Shown one piece after another: positions 36,952 to 46,682 of a stretch of 64,000 bases of DNA (position 1 is the stretch's first letter; each line of letters begins with the position of its first letter). The notes under the pieces were generated by a model. That model had not been told where the DNA came from. It searched no databases and was given only the letters and a program-made list of their open reading frames with translations. Made by a program: the position numbers and the translations under genes. The DNA comes from Pseudooceanicola pacificus (lineage in GTDB: Bacteria > Pseudomonadota > Alphaproteobacteria > Rhodobacterales > Rhodobacteraceae), in NCBI RefSeq assembly GCF_009789075.1, contig NZ_WNXQ01000014.1, positions 1 through 64,000 on the forward strand, read 5' to 3'.

Positions 36952-37875
36952 ATGGCCAAATCCAGCAAGCCAAAGTTCGACGCCGCGGCGTCGATCACCA
37001 ACGAACTCATTAAGATCATCGACCGGGGCGTGTTGCCCTGGCGCAAGCCCTGGACGGTCGGCGGCAGTTCTGTGCCGCTCCGCCAGAACGGCGAACCCTA
37101 TCAGGGCGTCAACAACTTCTTGCTGACCATGCGCACCTTGATGGCCGGATTCTCCTCGCCCTACTGGATGACGTTGAGGCAGGCGAATGAGCTCGATGCG
37201 AAAGTCATAAAGGGCTCGAAATCGTCGGTGGTCGTCTATTACGGAACGGCCGAGCGCGAACAGGCCGAAGGCGCCCACGGCGGGGAGGCGGAAACCGAAG
37301 ACCCAAAAACCATCCCCTTCATGAAATCCTATCGCGTCTTTAACGCCGATCAGATCGAGGGGTTGGACCCTCGCTTCCATCCCGCTGCGGCCGAACCGGA
37401 AGTTCACCCCGAACGCGCACCGATCCCGCATATGCAGAGCTTCTTCGAGGCAATCGGTGCCAATGTGAGCTTCTCTGGTCGCGAAACATGTTACGTCCCG
37501 AACCTCGACAAGATTTACATGCCCCCGATCGAGCTCTTCGAGAACCCGCGGAATTTCTACGCCGTCTGGGGTCATGAGCTGGGTCACTGGACGAAACCCC
37601 GGCATCGGTTGAACCGAAGCTATGGCGACGCTCGGTTCGGGAACACGGCATATGCCCGCGAAGAGATTGTGGCCGAGCTCTGTACGGTGTTTTTGGGTCA
37701 GAAGCTGGGGTTTTCGGCGCATACGCTGGAGCTGAATGCGGCCTATCTCAGCAACTGGGTCCGGGTGCTCCGCTCAGACAAGCGGGCGATCTTCAAACAT
37801 GCGGCGGACGCGCAGCGCGCCTGCGACTATCTCGTCGCCGTGTCGGAGGCGGGGCAGGGGGAACAGGCCGCATGA
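36952..37875 (+). CDS. ardC: ArdC-like antirestriction protein with zincin domain
   Basis: 307 aa from the ATG at 36952. The N-terminal ssDNA-binding domain (DUF1738 type) contains ITNELIKIIDRGVLPWRKPW, YQGVNNFLLTMRT and the WMTLRQANELDAKVIKGSKS block. The C-terminal zincin metallopeptidase has HELGHW with the downstream ARREEIVAEL-like AREEIVAELC. ArdC proteins protect incoming plasmid DNA from restriction during conjugation. It stands at the head of the backbone region, where early-transferred genes are often found. Confidence 0.87.
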   Translation: MAKSSKPKFDAAASITNELIKIIDRGVLPWRKPWTVGGSSVPLRQNGEPYQGVNNFLLTMRTLMAGFSSPYWMTLRQANELDAKVIKGSKSSVVVYYGTAEREQAEGAHGGEAETEDPKTIPFMKSYRVFNADQIEGLDPRFHPAAAEPEVHPERAPIPHMQSFFEAIGANVSFSGRETCYVPNLDKIYMPPIELFENPRNFYAVWGHELGHWTKPRHRLNRSYGDARFGNTAYAREEIVAELCTVFLGQKLGFSAHTLELNAAYLSNWVRVLRSDKRAIFKHAADAQRACDYLVAVSEAGQGEQAA

Positions 37876-37907
37876 CGTCCGAGGCTGTCCGGGCTGGTAG
37901 GGCGTGT

Positions 37908-37934
37908 GAAAGGAAAAGCTGGCTTTGGGTCTGG
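37908..37934 (+). repeat. Leader motif, copy before DUF3768
   Basis: GAAAGGAAAAGCTGGCTTTG followed by GGTCTGG. Similar segments (GAAAGG-AAAG-nn-GGCYTTG) precede several other genes in this region (38405, 46167, 55336; looser forms at 36805 and 41848). Each can form a short AAAGC/GGCTTT stem, so a shared leader or attenuator is possible. Confidence 0.5.
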
Positions 37935-37965
37935 TGGTTTCAACACATCCCGAAAGGACAGCCCC

Positions 37966-38355
37966 ATGAGCCATGCCGAACCCGCAGAGTATCCCCGACC
38001 GAACGCCACCGTCATCGCCGCCCATAACGATGCCTTCCGCAGGTTTGCCTGTCTGGGCATCGCCCCGGATCAGGCGATCCAGGGCCGCCTCGTCGTGACC
38101 CAGTCCCTGATCGAGGCCGGCGATGGTTTCGTGACGGAAGCCGTGAAGGCCACCGGTGCGTTCGATACATTCGAGCCCGACAATGACCCTGACGGCTGGC
38201 ACGATTTCGGGGCGGTGACGATCCGCGGCGAGACTGTGTTCTGGAAAATTGACCTCTACGAGGCCGGTTCCGACTTCCGCTACGGCGCCGAGGCTCCCGA
38301 CAATCCAGAAACCACCATGCGCGTTCTTACCATCATGATGGCGCGCGACTGGTAG
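37966..38355 (+). CDS. DUF3768-family protein
   Basis: 129 aa from the ATG at 37966, with AAAGGA upstream. The block VKATGAFDTFEPDNDPDGWH followed by DFGAVTIRGETVFWKIDLYE and the closing TMRVLTIMMARDW is characteristic of DUF3768, small soluble proteins common on alphaproteobacterial plasmids. No function is known. It lies in the ardC-parB run with its own leader motif. Confidence 0.75.
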   Translation: MSHAEPAEYPRPNATVIAAHNDAFRRFACLGIAPDQAIQGRLVVTQSLIEAGDGFVTEAVKATGAFDTFEPDNDPDGWHDFGAVTIRGETVFWKIDLYEAGSDFRYGAEAPDNPETTMRVLTIMMARDW

Positions 38356-38391
38356 GGCAGGCCGCACCCCAACCTTACATCACCGACAGGC

Positions 38392-38424
38392 CCGCTGACC
38401 CTCCGAAAGGGAAAGTGGGCCTCT
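38392..38424 (+). repeat. Leader hairpin and motif before the ParB-like gene
   Basis: GGCCCGCT (about 38390-38397) pairs with AGTGGGCC (38414-38421), with GAAAGGG in between, followed by TCTTGTCC. It carries the same GAAAGGGAAAG motif as other leaders in this region and could act as an attenuator or terminator ahead of the gene at 38504. Confidence 0.45.
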
Positions 38425-38503
38425 TGTCCTGTTGGTTCCCGGATCCGGGGATCGGTCGCACGGAAACTCGCGGCCCTCTCAATCACGTCGAGAAGGACAT
38501 GCC

Positions 38504-40477
38504 ATGACTCAGTCGTTCAAACCCACCACCGTCGCCATCGGCGATCTTGTCGCCCATCCCGCAAACGTACGGACCAATTCCCCCGAGACCTACGCCTCCG
38601 AGAATATCGCGCATCTCAAGGCCAGCATCGCCGTATTGGGCCTCCTGCAACCGCTGCTCGTCCAGAAGATCGACGGCAAGTTCGGGGTGCTCGCCGGTGG
38701 CCGTCGACACGCGGCCCTGCTGGAACTTGCTGCGGACAAGGCCGCCAAGGGCTTCACCAACAGCACGAAGATCGATTGCCGACTGGTCTCCGAAGATTGT
38801 GATGTGACCACCGCGCTCTCGCTCGCCGAAAACATCACCCAGGCCCCGATGAACGCGATCGACGAGTTCGAGGCCTTCGCCCGGATGATGGAGGTCGATG
38901 GTCAGACGCCGGAAACCATCGCCAAGACCTTCGGTACCACGGTCGCCGCTGTCAAAGGCCGTCTGCGCTATGGGCTCATCCATCCCGACATCCGCGCCGC
39001 GGCCCGCGCCAAATCGATCACGCTCGATACGATGAAGGCTTTCGCCGATCATCCCAGCCAGGAGGTGCAACGCGAGGTCTTCGAGGCGCTCACCAAGGAG
39101 GACAACCATGTCCAGGCCTACACCGTGCGGAACGCGCTGAAGTCCCGCGGTGTCCAGGTCAGCGACGATATCGGGGCCTTCGTGCGTAAAGACTACGAGG
39201 CGCGCGGCGGTGCCATCGCGGCCGATCTGCTGGACGAGCATTCCGTGCTCGAGGATTCCGCGCTGGTCGAAACGATCCTGCTGGAAAAACTCGCCGCCGC
39301 CGCCGAAGAGGCTCGGGCAGAGATCGGCTTTGCCTGGGCCGACGCGGTCATTCAGTACGACTATGCCGCCATGGCGGATTATGGTCGGGTCTATCCGGGT
39401 CCGGTCGAGCCCGACGAGAAGGGTTCGAGGCGCGTCGACGAGATCACCGCCGAGCTTGAGAAACTCGAACACGAGATGGAGAACGAAGAACTCGAGGACG
39501 AGGCGTACAATGAACTCTACGAACGCGTGGACGCGCTGGAAGCCGAGGCGCGGGACCTCCGGGAGGCCTATAGCACCGAGGATCTTGCCAGCTCCGGCGT
39601 GATCGCGTCCTGGTCGCATGGCAAGATCTCCCTGCATGTCGGGATGGTGCGCCCTGAAGACAAGACAGAGCGGTCTGGCAAAGGCACCGGCGCACCGAGT
39701 GACAAGGGCGCCGCAGACGGCGATGAGATCACCTATCCCGCCTCGCTCACCGAGGATCTCAAGACCGAACGGGCAATGGCGCTCGGCGCGGCCATGGCCA
39801 AGCACCCGGAGGCGACGCTTGATCTCACGCTCTTCAAGCTGGTTACGGATGTGCTTACCAGCGGTTTGGGCGTCACCCAGGCGATCAAGGTCGACGCGCG
39901 ACAGGAGTATCGCACCCACGCGAAGATGGACGAGATCGACGGCACATCGCTCGAACAGGTGGCGGCAGCGCATGACGCGCTCAACCTCTCCTGGGCCGAT
40001 GACGCGAAGTCCCCTGCCGACCAGTTTGCGCTCTTCCGGGCCCTTGACGCGGGCGAGAAGGCGAAACTCGTCGCCTACGCTACGGCCGCGACCACGCAAT
40101 CCTGTTTCGCACGGGACAGGCAGCGCGACAGCTTGATGCATGACTTCGAAGTCGAGATCATGCCGGACATACGGGCGCATTGGACGCCGAATGCGGCGCT
40201 TTTCAACCGCTTCAAGAAGGCCTGGCTTCTGAAGATTCTCGGCGAGGAGCTGGGGCTCGCACAAGAGGCGGTGACATTGGCCTCTTCGACCAAGAAGCAA
40301 GTCGTCGAATTCTGCGAAAAGCTCTTTGCGGAGCCTTTCGCCACGCTGACGGAGGCGCAGCGCGCGGCGGTCGCGGCCTGGTGTCCTCCGATGATGCAGA
40401 CGGCAGGTGTCGAGCCGGTTGATGCTGGCGAGTCCGAGACACCCGTAGACGCAACCGGGGTCGCCAAAGCGGCCTGA
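38504..40477 (+). CDS. Long ParB/Srx-fold protein
   Basis: 657 aa from the ATG at 38504, after GAGAAGGACA. The N-terminal ParB core is clear: TVAIGDLVAHPANVRTNSPE, LKASIAVLGLLQPLLVQ, GVLAGGRRHAALLEL and LAENITQAPMNAIDEFEAFA, then a helix-turn-helix (PETIAKTFGTTVAAVKGRLR). An acidic coiled-coil region (about 300-375) and a long C-terminal domain follow, far longer than partition ParB (about 300 aa). Such proteins accompany conjugative plasmid backbones and may act in gene control or DNA handling rather than segregation, since repAB is present. Confidence 0.82.
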   Translation: MTQSFKPTTVAIGDLVAHPANVRTNSPETYASENIAHLKASIAVLGLLQPLLVQKIDGKFGVLAGGRRHAALLELAADKAAKGFTNSTKIDCRLVSEDCDVTTALSLAENITQAPMNAIDEFEAFARMMEVDGQTPETIAKTFGTTVAAVKGRLRYGLIHPDIRAAARAKSITLDTMKAFADHPSQEVQREVFEALTKEDNHVQAYTVRNALKSRGVQVSDDIGAFVRKDYEARGGAIAADLLDEHSVLEDSALVETILLEKLAAAAEEARAEIGFAWADAVIQYDYAAMADYGRVYPGPVEPDEKGSRRVDEITAELEKLEHEMENEELEDEAYNELYERVDALEAEARDLREAYSTEDLASSGVIASWSHGKISLHVGMVRPEDKTERSGKGTGAPSDKGAADGDEITYPASLTEDLKTERAMALGAAMAKHPEATLDLTLFKLVTDVLTSGLGVTQAIKVDARQEYRTHAKMDEIDGTSLEQVAAAHDALNLSWADDAKSPADQFALFRALDAGEKAKLVAYATAATTQSCFARDRQRDSLMHDFEVEIMPDIRAHWTPNAALFNRFKKAWLLKILGEELGLAQEAVTLASSTKKQVVEFCEKLFAEPFATLTEAQRAAVAAWCPPMMQTAGVEPVDAGESETPVDATGVAKAA

Positions 40478-40547
40478 TCGAGCAGGCGGCCCGCTCGGCA
40501 TGTCCGGCGCGGGTCGCACCCTTCCCTCCATCTTACAGGTAAATCCC

Positions 40548-41141
40548 ATGTCCCTTCTTAGCTTCACTGCCGCGAGCGTCGCGGCGCAGATCGCGCATGC
40601 GCGCGGCTGCTCCACCTTCCTTCCCAACTGGAACGGGCCGGTGGGCAAACCCGCCCTGATCCTGATCGTCGGCACTGGTGTGCATCTGCGCTCCAATGGC
40701 ATCGACGGTTCGACCACGCGGATCGTCACCACCGAACGCGCCGATCCCACATATGCCTTCGCCAAGGGCATCAACCCGTTCCGCGATCCGGATTGGATGG
40801 CGGCGCGGCAGGCGGCGTTTCGCGATTTGACGGGCCAGTTCTACACCGACATTCTCGATGACGTGCAGATGCTGATCGACCGCGGTCACGACACTATCCG
40901 GCTGGCAACCGATGGCCACACGATCTGCGTTTTCCTGCGCCGCGCCGCTGACTACCTGATCGGCGGCACCTACGACGTGCCCTCCGGTCTCGGCGGGACG
41001 TTCCGGGTGATCCTGAAGGACGCCACCGACACCCACGCCCTCGTGCAGAATAGCGGCAATTGCGAGGATTTCGACGATATGCTGCCTTACCGCGTGCCGC
41101 TCGATGCGCTCATCGAAATCGATGACCGGAGGGCGGCATAG
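40548..41141 (+). CDS. Hypothetical backbone protein
   Basis: 197 aa from the ATG at 40548. I do not recognise the family. It has no signal peptide or membrane segment; notable parts are NWNGPVGKPALILIVGTGVH, a hydrophobic β-strand, and DRGHDTIRLATDGHTICVFL. The stop overlaps the GTG of the next gene by 1 nt, so the two are co-expressed. Confidence 0.65.
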   Translation: MSLLSFTAASVAAQIAHARGCSTFLPNWNGPVGKPALILIVGTGVHLRSNGIDGSTTRIVTTERADPTYAFAKGINPFRDPDWMAARQAAFRDLTGQFYTDILDDVQMLIDRGHDTIRLATDGHTICVFLRRAADYLIGGTYDVPSGLGGTFRVILKDATDTHALVQNSGNCEDFDDMLPYRVPLDALIEIDDRRAA

Positions 41142-41797
41142 TGGGTTGGCTCTTCTACACCGACCGCCGCGTCAAAACCTACGCGGAGGAGAAGGCAGAA
41201 ATCGCCCGGCTCTGCACCTTCGAGACGGATACCCGCAAGACATTGTTGCTCAAGGCCTGCAAGGTCGGCTCGACCTGGTATGCAGCTTTGAGGCTCACCA
41301 ACATCGATGGCGGGCCGGTTGAAGACAGAACCTACGTGACCGATGCCGACGGGTCGATCACCTTCGGCGCCGTCTTCCTCACCCGCTATGACGAGGGCTG
41401 CTGGGGCTACAAGGACATGGAGGAGAGCGTCGGCCCGGTCGAGTCCCGCGCGCCGCTCAGCCTTCTGGTGTTGCTCTCCGAGTTGAAGGATCCCGACAGC
41501 TATGCCCATGCTTGGCGTCAGCGCTGCCGCGATTGGGCGGCAATCCCGGACTACGACGAGGGTGACAAGATCAAACTGGCCTCACCGGTAACGCTGACCG
41601 ATGGCAGCACCTGCCAGATCGTGACCGCCACCCATTACCGGCGCGGAGGGCAAAAGCGTCGCTGCTACCGCATCGAGGAGACAGGCGACCTCGTGCGTCT
41701 GTCGAAAGCCTCGCTCGCCGGGTCCGAACTCCTCAGCTCGGCGAAGAGTGCGGCGAGTCCGGTTCTGGCCGAATTTTTCGCCGGGAAGGGGTCCTGA
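41141..41797 (+). CDS. DUF6927-like hypothetical protein
   Basis: 218 aa, starting at GTG 41141 (MGWLFYTDRRVKTYAEEKAE). Small soluble proteins with this opening (GWLFYTDRRV, then E-K-AEI-x-R) and the YDEGCWGYKDMEESVGPVES block are common on alphaproteobacterial plasmids and are assigned to DUF6927; function unknown. The C-terminal part resembles a β-rich domain. It is coupled to the preceding gene. Confidence 0.68.
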   Translation: MGWLFYTDRRVKTYAEEKAEIARLCTFETDTRKTLLLKACKVGSTWYAALRLTNIDGGPVEDRTYVTDADGSITFGAVFLTRYDEGCWGYKDMEESVGPVESRAPLSLLVLLSELKDPDSYAHAWRQRCRDWAAIPDYDEGDKIKLASPVTLTDGSTCQIVTATHYRRGGQKRRCYRIEETGDLVRLSKASLAGSELLSSAKSAASPVLAEFFAGKGS

Positions 41798-41828
41798 CCG
41801 CCGGCAGCGACGTCATCTGTCCGGCCTT

Positions 41829-41870
41829 GAGCCGCCTCCGCGCGTTTGAAAGCGCAGAGGCGGCTTTCTG
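41829..41870 (+). repeat. Leader hairpin before the helicase/methyltransferase fusion
   Basis: AGCCGCCT pairs with AGGCGGCT and CGCGC with GCGC around GTTTGAAA, then TTTCTGTCCTG. It combines a strong stem with the AAAGC ... GGCTTT leader pattern and lies 40 bp upstream of the gene at 41910. It could terminate the previous transcript or attenuate the next. Confidence 0.5.
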
Positions 41871-41909
41871 TCCTGTCGGACCCACAACCTGACTCAAAGG
41901 ACAGACGAT

Positions 41910-44900
41910 ATGGACAACCGAAGCCTGGCACTCGCACGCGATTTCCCATCGAAACCTCACCTTCTGCAGGCCATTCGCCTGATCGGCAGCGAGATTGAGA
42001 AGCAACCGCTCAAGAGCTCATCGCTCGCTCGGATCATGCGCGAGACTTTCGGTGGCAGCGATGCCGGCGGCGCGTGGTCCTGGCGCATGGCCTATGACCT
42101 GATGCAGGCCGCCACGGTGACGACGATCATGCAGGACAGCGGTTCGGACGTGCTCGCGACGGCCAGATTGCTCGCCTCACGGCTCCTGACGGAGACCCGG
42201 CGCTCCGAGCAGCAAATCCGTCTGCAACAGTTCTCGACGCCGCTGCCCTTTGCGGCACTGGTAATACGCGCAGCCGCCATTCGCCCCGGCGAAACCGTCC
42301 TCGAACCTTCCGCCGGGACCGGCGCGCTGGCTGGTTTTGCCGTGCGCGCGGGTGGCAAACCGATGCTGAACGAGATCGATCCCTTCCGCAGGGCGCTTCT
42401 CGAGGCGACCATTGACACGCAGGTGACCGGCTTCGACGCGGAACATATTGATGATCTCCTGACGGTGCCCGACCTTCCCGGTGTCATCGTGATGAACCCA
42501 CCCTTCGCCTCTTCGGTCGATCGCTCGCGGGACAGGCACATCGCGGCGAAACATCTGATCTCCGCGGCTAAGCGCCTCGCGCCGGGCGGGCGTCTCGTGG
42601 CAATCATGCCGATGGGATTTTCGCCGGAACGGGACGCGGCCCATTGGTCACGGGCCTCGGCCATCGCAAAGCCGCGCCTAGCGCTCACGATCCCTGGCCA
42701 CGTTTACCGCAAACTCGGCACCACGGTGGAAACCCAGCTCATGGTCTTCGACAAGGTGCAGGAGGAGATCGAGATCGTCCGTGCCATGGTCGACGATCTG
42801 GACGCGGCGCGCCAAATCATCGATGACATCGCCGCAACCCGCACTGCCACTCCCTCGATCCAAACCGGTGCGCAGTTTCGGACTGGGTCGCGCCGGGTCG
42901 GTGTCCCTGTTGCACGTCAGCGCCCAATCGCCCAAGCGGCGTCTGCCAAACCCAAATCGCATGCCGCCATCCCGCTGGCCTTCACCTGCCTCGACACACC
43001 CCGCGAAAACACCCCGGTCTCGGACATCTACGCTCGCTACCGCCCGCAGCGGATTGAGATCACGGGGGCTCAGGAACATCCCACGCCGCTCGTCGAGAGT
43101 ATTGCCATGGCCTCGGTCGCGCCCCCGGTTCCGTCGAATGAAGCCGCCTCGGACCTGCGGCTGCCTGGCCATCTGATCGAGGGGGGTCATCTTTCCGAGG
43201 CCCAGCTCGAGACCATCCTGATGGCAAACGACGCCCACGGGCGCGACCTGCCGGGCAGGTTCACGATCGACGAAGACCAGTCCCGGATGACCCGCGCCGA
43301 TGATAATCCAGAGGCGTACGCCTATCGGCTCGGTTACTTCCTCGGCGACGGCACCGGCTGCGGCAAGGGCCGCGAATGCGCCGGGCTCATCCTGGCGAAC
43401 TGGCTCGCGGGTCGGCGCAAGGCGGTCTGGATCTCCAAATCCGCCACGCTCATCGAGGACGCAGTCCGCGACTGGACCGACCTCGGCGGCTCGCCCGCCG
43501 ACATCCAGCCGCTCTCCAAATGGAAGCCTGACCAGCCTATCTCCATGGGCGATGGCATCCTTTTTGTGACCTACGCGACACTCCGGTCCGCAGGCAAATG
43601 CGGGACGACCCGGTTGAGCCAGGTTCTGGGCTGGATGGGCGAGGGTTTCGACGGCGTGCTGGCTTTTGATGAGGCCCACGCCATGCAGAACGCCGCGGGG
43701 TCCGACGCGGGCAGGGGGGTCAAACCCTCCCAGCAGGGTCTCGCCGGGCTGCGTCTGCAGCTCGCCACGCCCCGGGCGCGGGTCTTTTATGTCTCGGCGA
43801 CCGGGGCCACCAGCGTGCAGAACCTGGCCTATGCCTCCCGCCTCGGACTCTGGGGTCAGGGTCCGGACTATCCCTTCCCGAGCCGGGAGAGCTTTGTCTC
43901 GGCAATGGAGGCCGGAGGCGTTGCCGCGATGGAAGTCGTGGCGCGCGACCTCAAAACGCTCGGATTCTACACCGCGCGGGCGCTCAGCTTCGATGGTGTG
44001 GAATATGACGTGCTCGAACATGCGCTGACACCGGCGCAGATCGAGATCTATGACGCCTATGCCGGGGCATTCCGGACGATCCACCATAATCTCGAGGCGG
44101 CGCTGACCGCGACCGGGGTCAATGATGCCTCCGGTCAGACGAACGCCTCTGCCGCGAAGGCCTCGGCCAAATCCCGCTTCGAGAGCACCAAGCAGCGCTT
44201 CTTCAACCACCTTCTGATGGGCATGAAAGCCCCGACCGTCATCCGTGCCATTGAAGATGATTTGGCCGAGGGATTTGCCTGCGTCATCCAGGTGGTCTCG
44301 ACGGGCGAGAGCCTGTTGAAGCGACGGCTCGAGGCGATGGACCCCGAAGACGAGCTGGTCGAGGGGGCGTTGACGCCTCGGGATTATGTGCTCTCCTACC
44401 TCGAACAGGCCTTCCCGATCCATGCCCAGAAGATCGTGGAGATCGACGGGAACATGGTCGCGGAGCCGCTGCGGGATGCGAATGGCGCCCTGGTTGTCTC
44501 CCGCGAGGCCGAGGCCTTGCGCGATGAGGCAATGATAGAGCTGATGTCCCTGGCGCCGATCCCTTCGGCGCTGGACCAGATCCTCTGGGCCTTCGGGGAT
44601 GAGGTCGTGGCCGAGGTGACAGGGCGCTCCATCCGCCCCCTGAAAGCCAGCGAAGGTGCCCTCTTCATCGAGAAGCGGTCCGCCAGCAGTAATTCTTCTG
44701 AAACCCGGGCCTTCATGGATGGCGAGAAGGACATCCTGATCTTCTCCGATGCCGGCGGGACGGGCCGGTCCTATCATGCCGCTCAAACGGCCAAGAACCA
44801 GAAACGGCGACGGCACTACCTGCTGGAGCCCGGTTGGCGGGCCGATGCCGCGATCCAGGGGCTCGGCCGCACGCATCGTTCGGCTCAGGTCAGCGCGCCT

Positions 44901-46169
44901 TTCTTCCGGGTCTGCACCTCGGATGTGCACGGCGAGAAACGCTTCACCTCCACGATCGCCCGACGGCTTGATCAGCTGGGCGCCCTCACCAAGGGCCAGC
45001 GCGAGACCGGCTCCCAGGGCATGTTCCGCGAGGAGGACAATCTCGAAAGCCCGATCGCAAGGGGTGCGCTGCGAGGCTATTACGCCGATCTCGCCGCCGG
45101 GCGCGCGGCGGCCATGAGCTACGAACAGTTCAGCGATTGGACAGCTCTTCGACTGATCGACCAGGACGGCGTGCTCCTGGAAGAGTTGCCGCCGATCCAG
45201 CGCTTCCTCAACCGTGTCCTGGCGCTGCCGATCCACATGCAGAATGCACTTTTTGTCGAGTTCATGAGCCGGATTGCCGATCAGACCGAGCGGGCGCGGG
45301 CTGCAGGCACACTCGATCTCGGCGTCGAGACATTGCGCGGCGAGAGGATCGAGCAGGTCTCGACCGAGGATCTCTGGACCTGTCCGCGCTCCGGAGCGGT
45401 GACACGGATCATCGGACTGGAGGTGACGGACCCCGTCCATATCCTCTCCGCAGAAGAAGCTTTGGACCGGAACCCCGACAAGCTGCCAATGATCAACAGT
45501 GCCTCGGGACGTGCGGCGCTGATCTCCTCGCGTCCGATGCAGATGTATGACGAAGAGATCGTCACGCTCATGCGCAAGGTGACCCGGCCAAGCGGGTCCA
45601 CCTATGTCGAGGAAGGGAAGTTCCAGGCCTCCGCCTGGGAAGAGATCGAAAAGCCCGAGTTCCGCCGCCTCTGGGACGAGGAGGCCAACAGCCTGCCGAA
45701 GGTGACCACGACGAAGCTATACCTGCTGACCGGGCTGCTGTTGCCGATCTGGAAGGATATCCCCTCGGGCAACGAACGCATCTACCGCGTCACACCTGAG
45801 GCACAGACAGCGATGATCGGCCGGACCGTCAGCGAGGACGGCGCCGCGGCCCTGCGTGCGCGGTTCATGGTCGGCACCCCGAAAACCCCGCGGGACATGC
45901 TGACGGCCGCGCTCGGATCCACCGCGCCGGTCGATCTGGGACGCGGCCTCACGCTCACCCGCCGCCGGGTCGCGGGCGCGGCCCGTCTCGAGATCGACGG
46001 GGCCGACCGGGGCACGATCGACGGGTTGAAGGCCCTGGGGTGTTTCACCGAGATCATCGCCTTCCAGCTTCGGGTCTTCGTGCCCCACGGGGAGGGCGTC
46101 GATACCGCTGCGATCCTCGGCCGGATCGTGGCGGACGGATCAGCCTCCAGGGCTGATCGCGCCGCCTGA
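41910..46169 (+). CDS. Adenine methyltransferase fused to Strawberry-notch-like helicase
   Basis: 1419 aa. The N-terminal class I methyltransferase has ETVLEPSAGTGALAG (about 130) and the N6-adenine motif NPPF (about 195). The middle is an SF2 helicase of the Strawberry-notch type with Walker A GDGTGCGKGRECAGLILANW (about 478) and DEAH (about 588). The C-terminal SBNO helicase part has LIFSDAGGTGRSYHAAQTAK and the arginine-finger GLGRTHRSAQ. Such MTase-helicase fusions occur on plasmids and phages and have been suggested to protect incoming DNA. With ArdC it may form an anti-defence set; this is inference. Confidence 0.83.
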   Translation: MDNRSLALARDFPSKPHLLQAIRLIGSEIEKQPLKSSSLARIMRETFGGSDAGGAWSWRMAYDLMQAATVTTIMQDSGSDVLATARLLASRLLTETRRSEQQIRLQQFSTPLPFAALVIRAAAIRPGETVLEPSAGTGALAGFAVRAGGKPMLNEIDPFRRALLEATIDTQVTGFDAEHIDDLLTVPDLPGVIVMNPPFASSVDRSRDRHIAAKHLISAAKRLAPGGRLVAIMPMGFSPERDAAHWSRASAIAKPRLALTIPGHVYRKLGTTVETQLMVFDKVQEEIEIVRAMVDDLDAARQIIDDIAATRTATPSIQTGAQFRTGSRRVGVPVARQRPIAQAASAKPKSHAAIPLAFTCLDTPRENTPVSDIYARYRPQRIEITGAQEHPTPLVESIAMASVAPPVPSNEAASDLRLPGHLIEGGHLSEAQLETILMANDAHGRDLPGRFTIDEDQSRMTRADDNPEAYAYRLGYFLGDGTGCGKGRECAGLILANWLAGRRKAVWISKSATLIEDAVRDWTDLGGSPADIQPLSKWKPDQPISMGDGILFVTYATLRSAGKCGTTRLSQVLGWMGEGFDGVLAFDEAHAMQNAAGSDAGRGVKPSQQGLAGLRLQLATPRARVFYVSATGATSVQNLAYASRLGLWGQGPDYPFPSRESFVSAMEAGGVAAMEVVARDLKTLGFYTARALSFDGVEYDVLEHALTPAQIEIYDAYAGAFRTIHHNLEAALTATGVNDASGQTNASAAKASAKSRFESTKQRFFNHLLMGMKAPTVIRAIEDDLAEGFACVIQVVSTGESLLKRRLEAMDPEDELVEGALTPRDYVLSYLEQAFPIHAQKIVEIDGNMVAEPLRDANGALVVSREAEALRDEAMIELMSLAPIPSALDQILWAFGDEVVAEVTGRSIRPLKASEGALFIEKRSASSNSSETRAFMDGEKDILIFSDAGGTGRSYHAAQTAKNQKRRRHYLLEPGWRADAAIQGLGRTHRSAQVSAPFFRVCTSDVHGEKRFTSTIARRLDQLGALTKGQRETGSQGMFREEDNLESPIARGALRGYYADLAAGRAAAMSYEQFSDWTALRLIDQDGVLLEELPPIQRFLNRVLALPIHMQNALFVEFMSRIADQTERARAAGTLDLGVETLRGERIEQVSTEDLWTCPRSGAVTRIIGLEVTDPVHILSAEEALDRNPDKLPMINSASGRAALISSRPMQMYDEEIVTLMRKVTRPSGSTYVEEGKFQASAWEEIEKPEFRRLWDEEANSLPKVTTTKLYLLTGLLLPIWKDIPSGNERIYRVTPEAQTAMIGRTVSEDGAAALRARFMVGTPKTPRDMLTAALGSTAPVDLGRGLTLTRRRVAGAARLEIDGADRGTIDGLKALGCFTEIIAFQLRVFVPHGEGVDTAAILGRIVADGSASRADRAA

Positions 46170-46195
46170 AAGGAAAAGCGGGCCTTGGGTCGGGG
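46167..46195 (+). repeat. Leader motif, copy before DUF6878
   Basis: TGAAAGGAAAAGCGGGCCTT followed by GGGTCGG, starting at the stop codon of the preceding gene. A GGAACGCG / CGCGTTCC stem follows at 46193-46200 and 46223-46230. Same motif as at 37908. Confidence 0.5.
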
Positions 46196-46294
46196 GAACG
46201 CGGAAGGGTGCTTTGCCCCCTCGCGTTCCGCCGCCGTGGCGTGTCTCCAGACCCCTCGGCGCCTTCCCCAATCCCAGACAAGAGGACGAGACCC

Positions 46295-46681
46295 ATGACC
46301 AACTCCGAGACCACCTTTGCCGAGACGATGGCAAAGTGGCAGGCCGAGCGCGAAGCCGCCAACAAGGCCACCCGAAACGAGCTGCTCCCGCAATTGCGAG
46401 GCCTCGGCATCACCGAGGTCACCGCCGAATACGAAGGCTACGGCGATTCCGGCAATATCGAAGACGTAACGGTGCAGCCCGCAGGCATTGCGCTCCCTGA
46501 CGAACTCTGCACGAAGGTTGGCGACTTCGCCTGGTCCGTCGCCTATCACCAGCATCCCGGCTTCGAGAACAACGAGGGCGGCTACGGCACGCTGACCTGG
46601 GATGTCATCGCCGACAGCATCACCCTCGATCATGCCGACCGCTACGTTGAATGCTCCCACAGTTTCGATGAGGGCCTGTGA
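46295..46681 (+). CDS. DUF6878-like hypothetical protein
   Basis: 128 aa from the ATG at 46295, with GAGGACGAG upstream. A charged helix (FAETMAKWQAEREAANKATR) precedes LLPQLRGLGITEVTAEYEGY, GDSGNIEDVTVQ and WDVIADSITLDHADRYVECS, the pattern of DUF6878 plasmid proteins; function unknown. The ATG of the DUF6915 gene follows 1 nt after its stop. Confidence 0.68.
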   Translation: MTNSETTFAETMAKWQAEREAANKATRNELLPQLRGLGITEVTAEYEGYGDSGNIEDVTVQPAGIALPDELCTKVGDFAWSVAYHQHPGFENNEGGYGTLTWDVIADSITLDHADRYVECSHSFDEGL

Positions 46682-46682
46682 C

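Noticed and set aside
38483..40774. 763-residue minus-strand open frame opposite the ParB-like gene
   Set aside because: The ParB motifs and helix-turn-helix are on the plus strand; the minus frame is Gly/Arg/Asp-rich with no domain.
42678..45440. 920-residue minus-strand open frame opposite the helicase fusion
   Set aside because: The plus strand has complete methyltransferase and helicase motifs in order. The opposite frame is an artefact of high GC at third positions.
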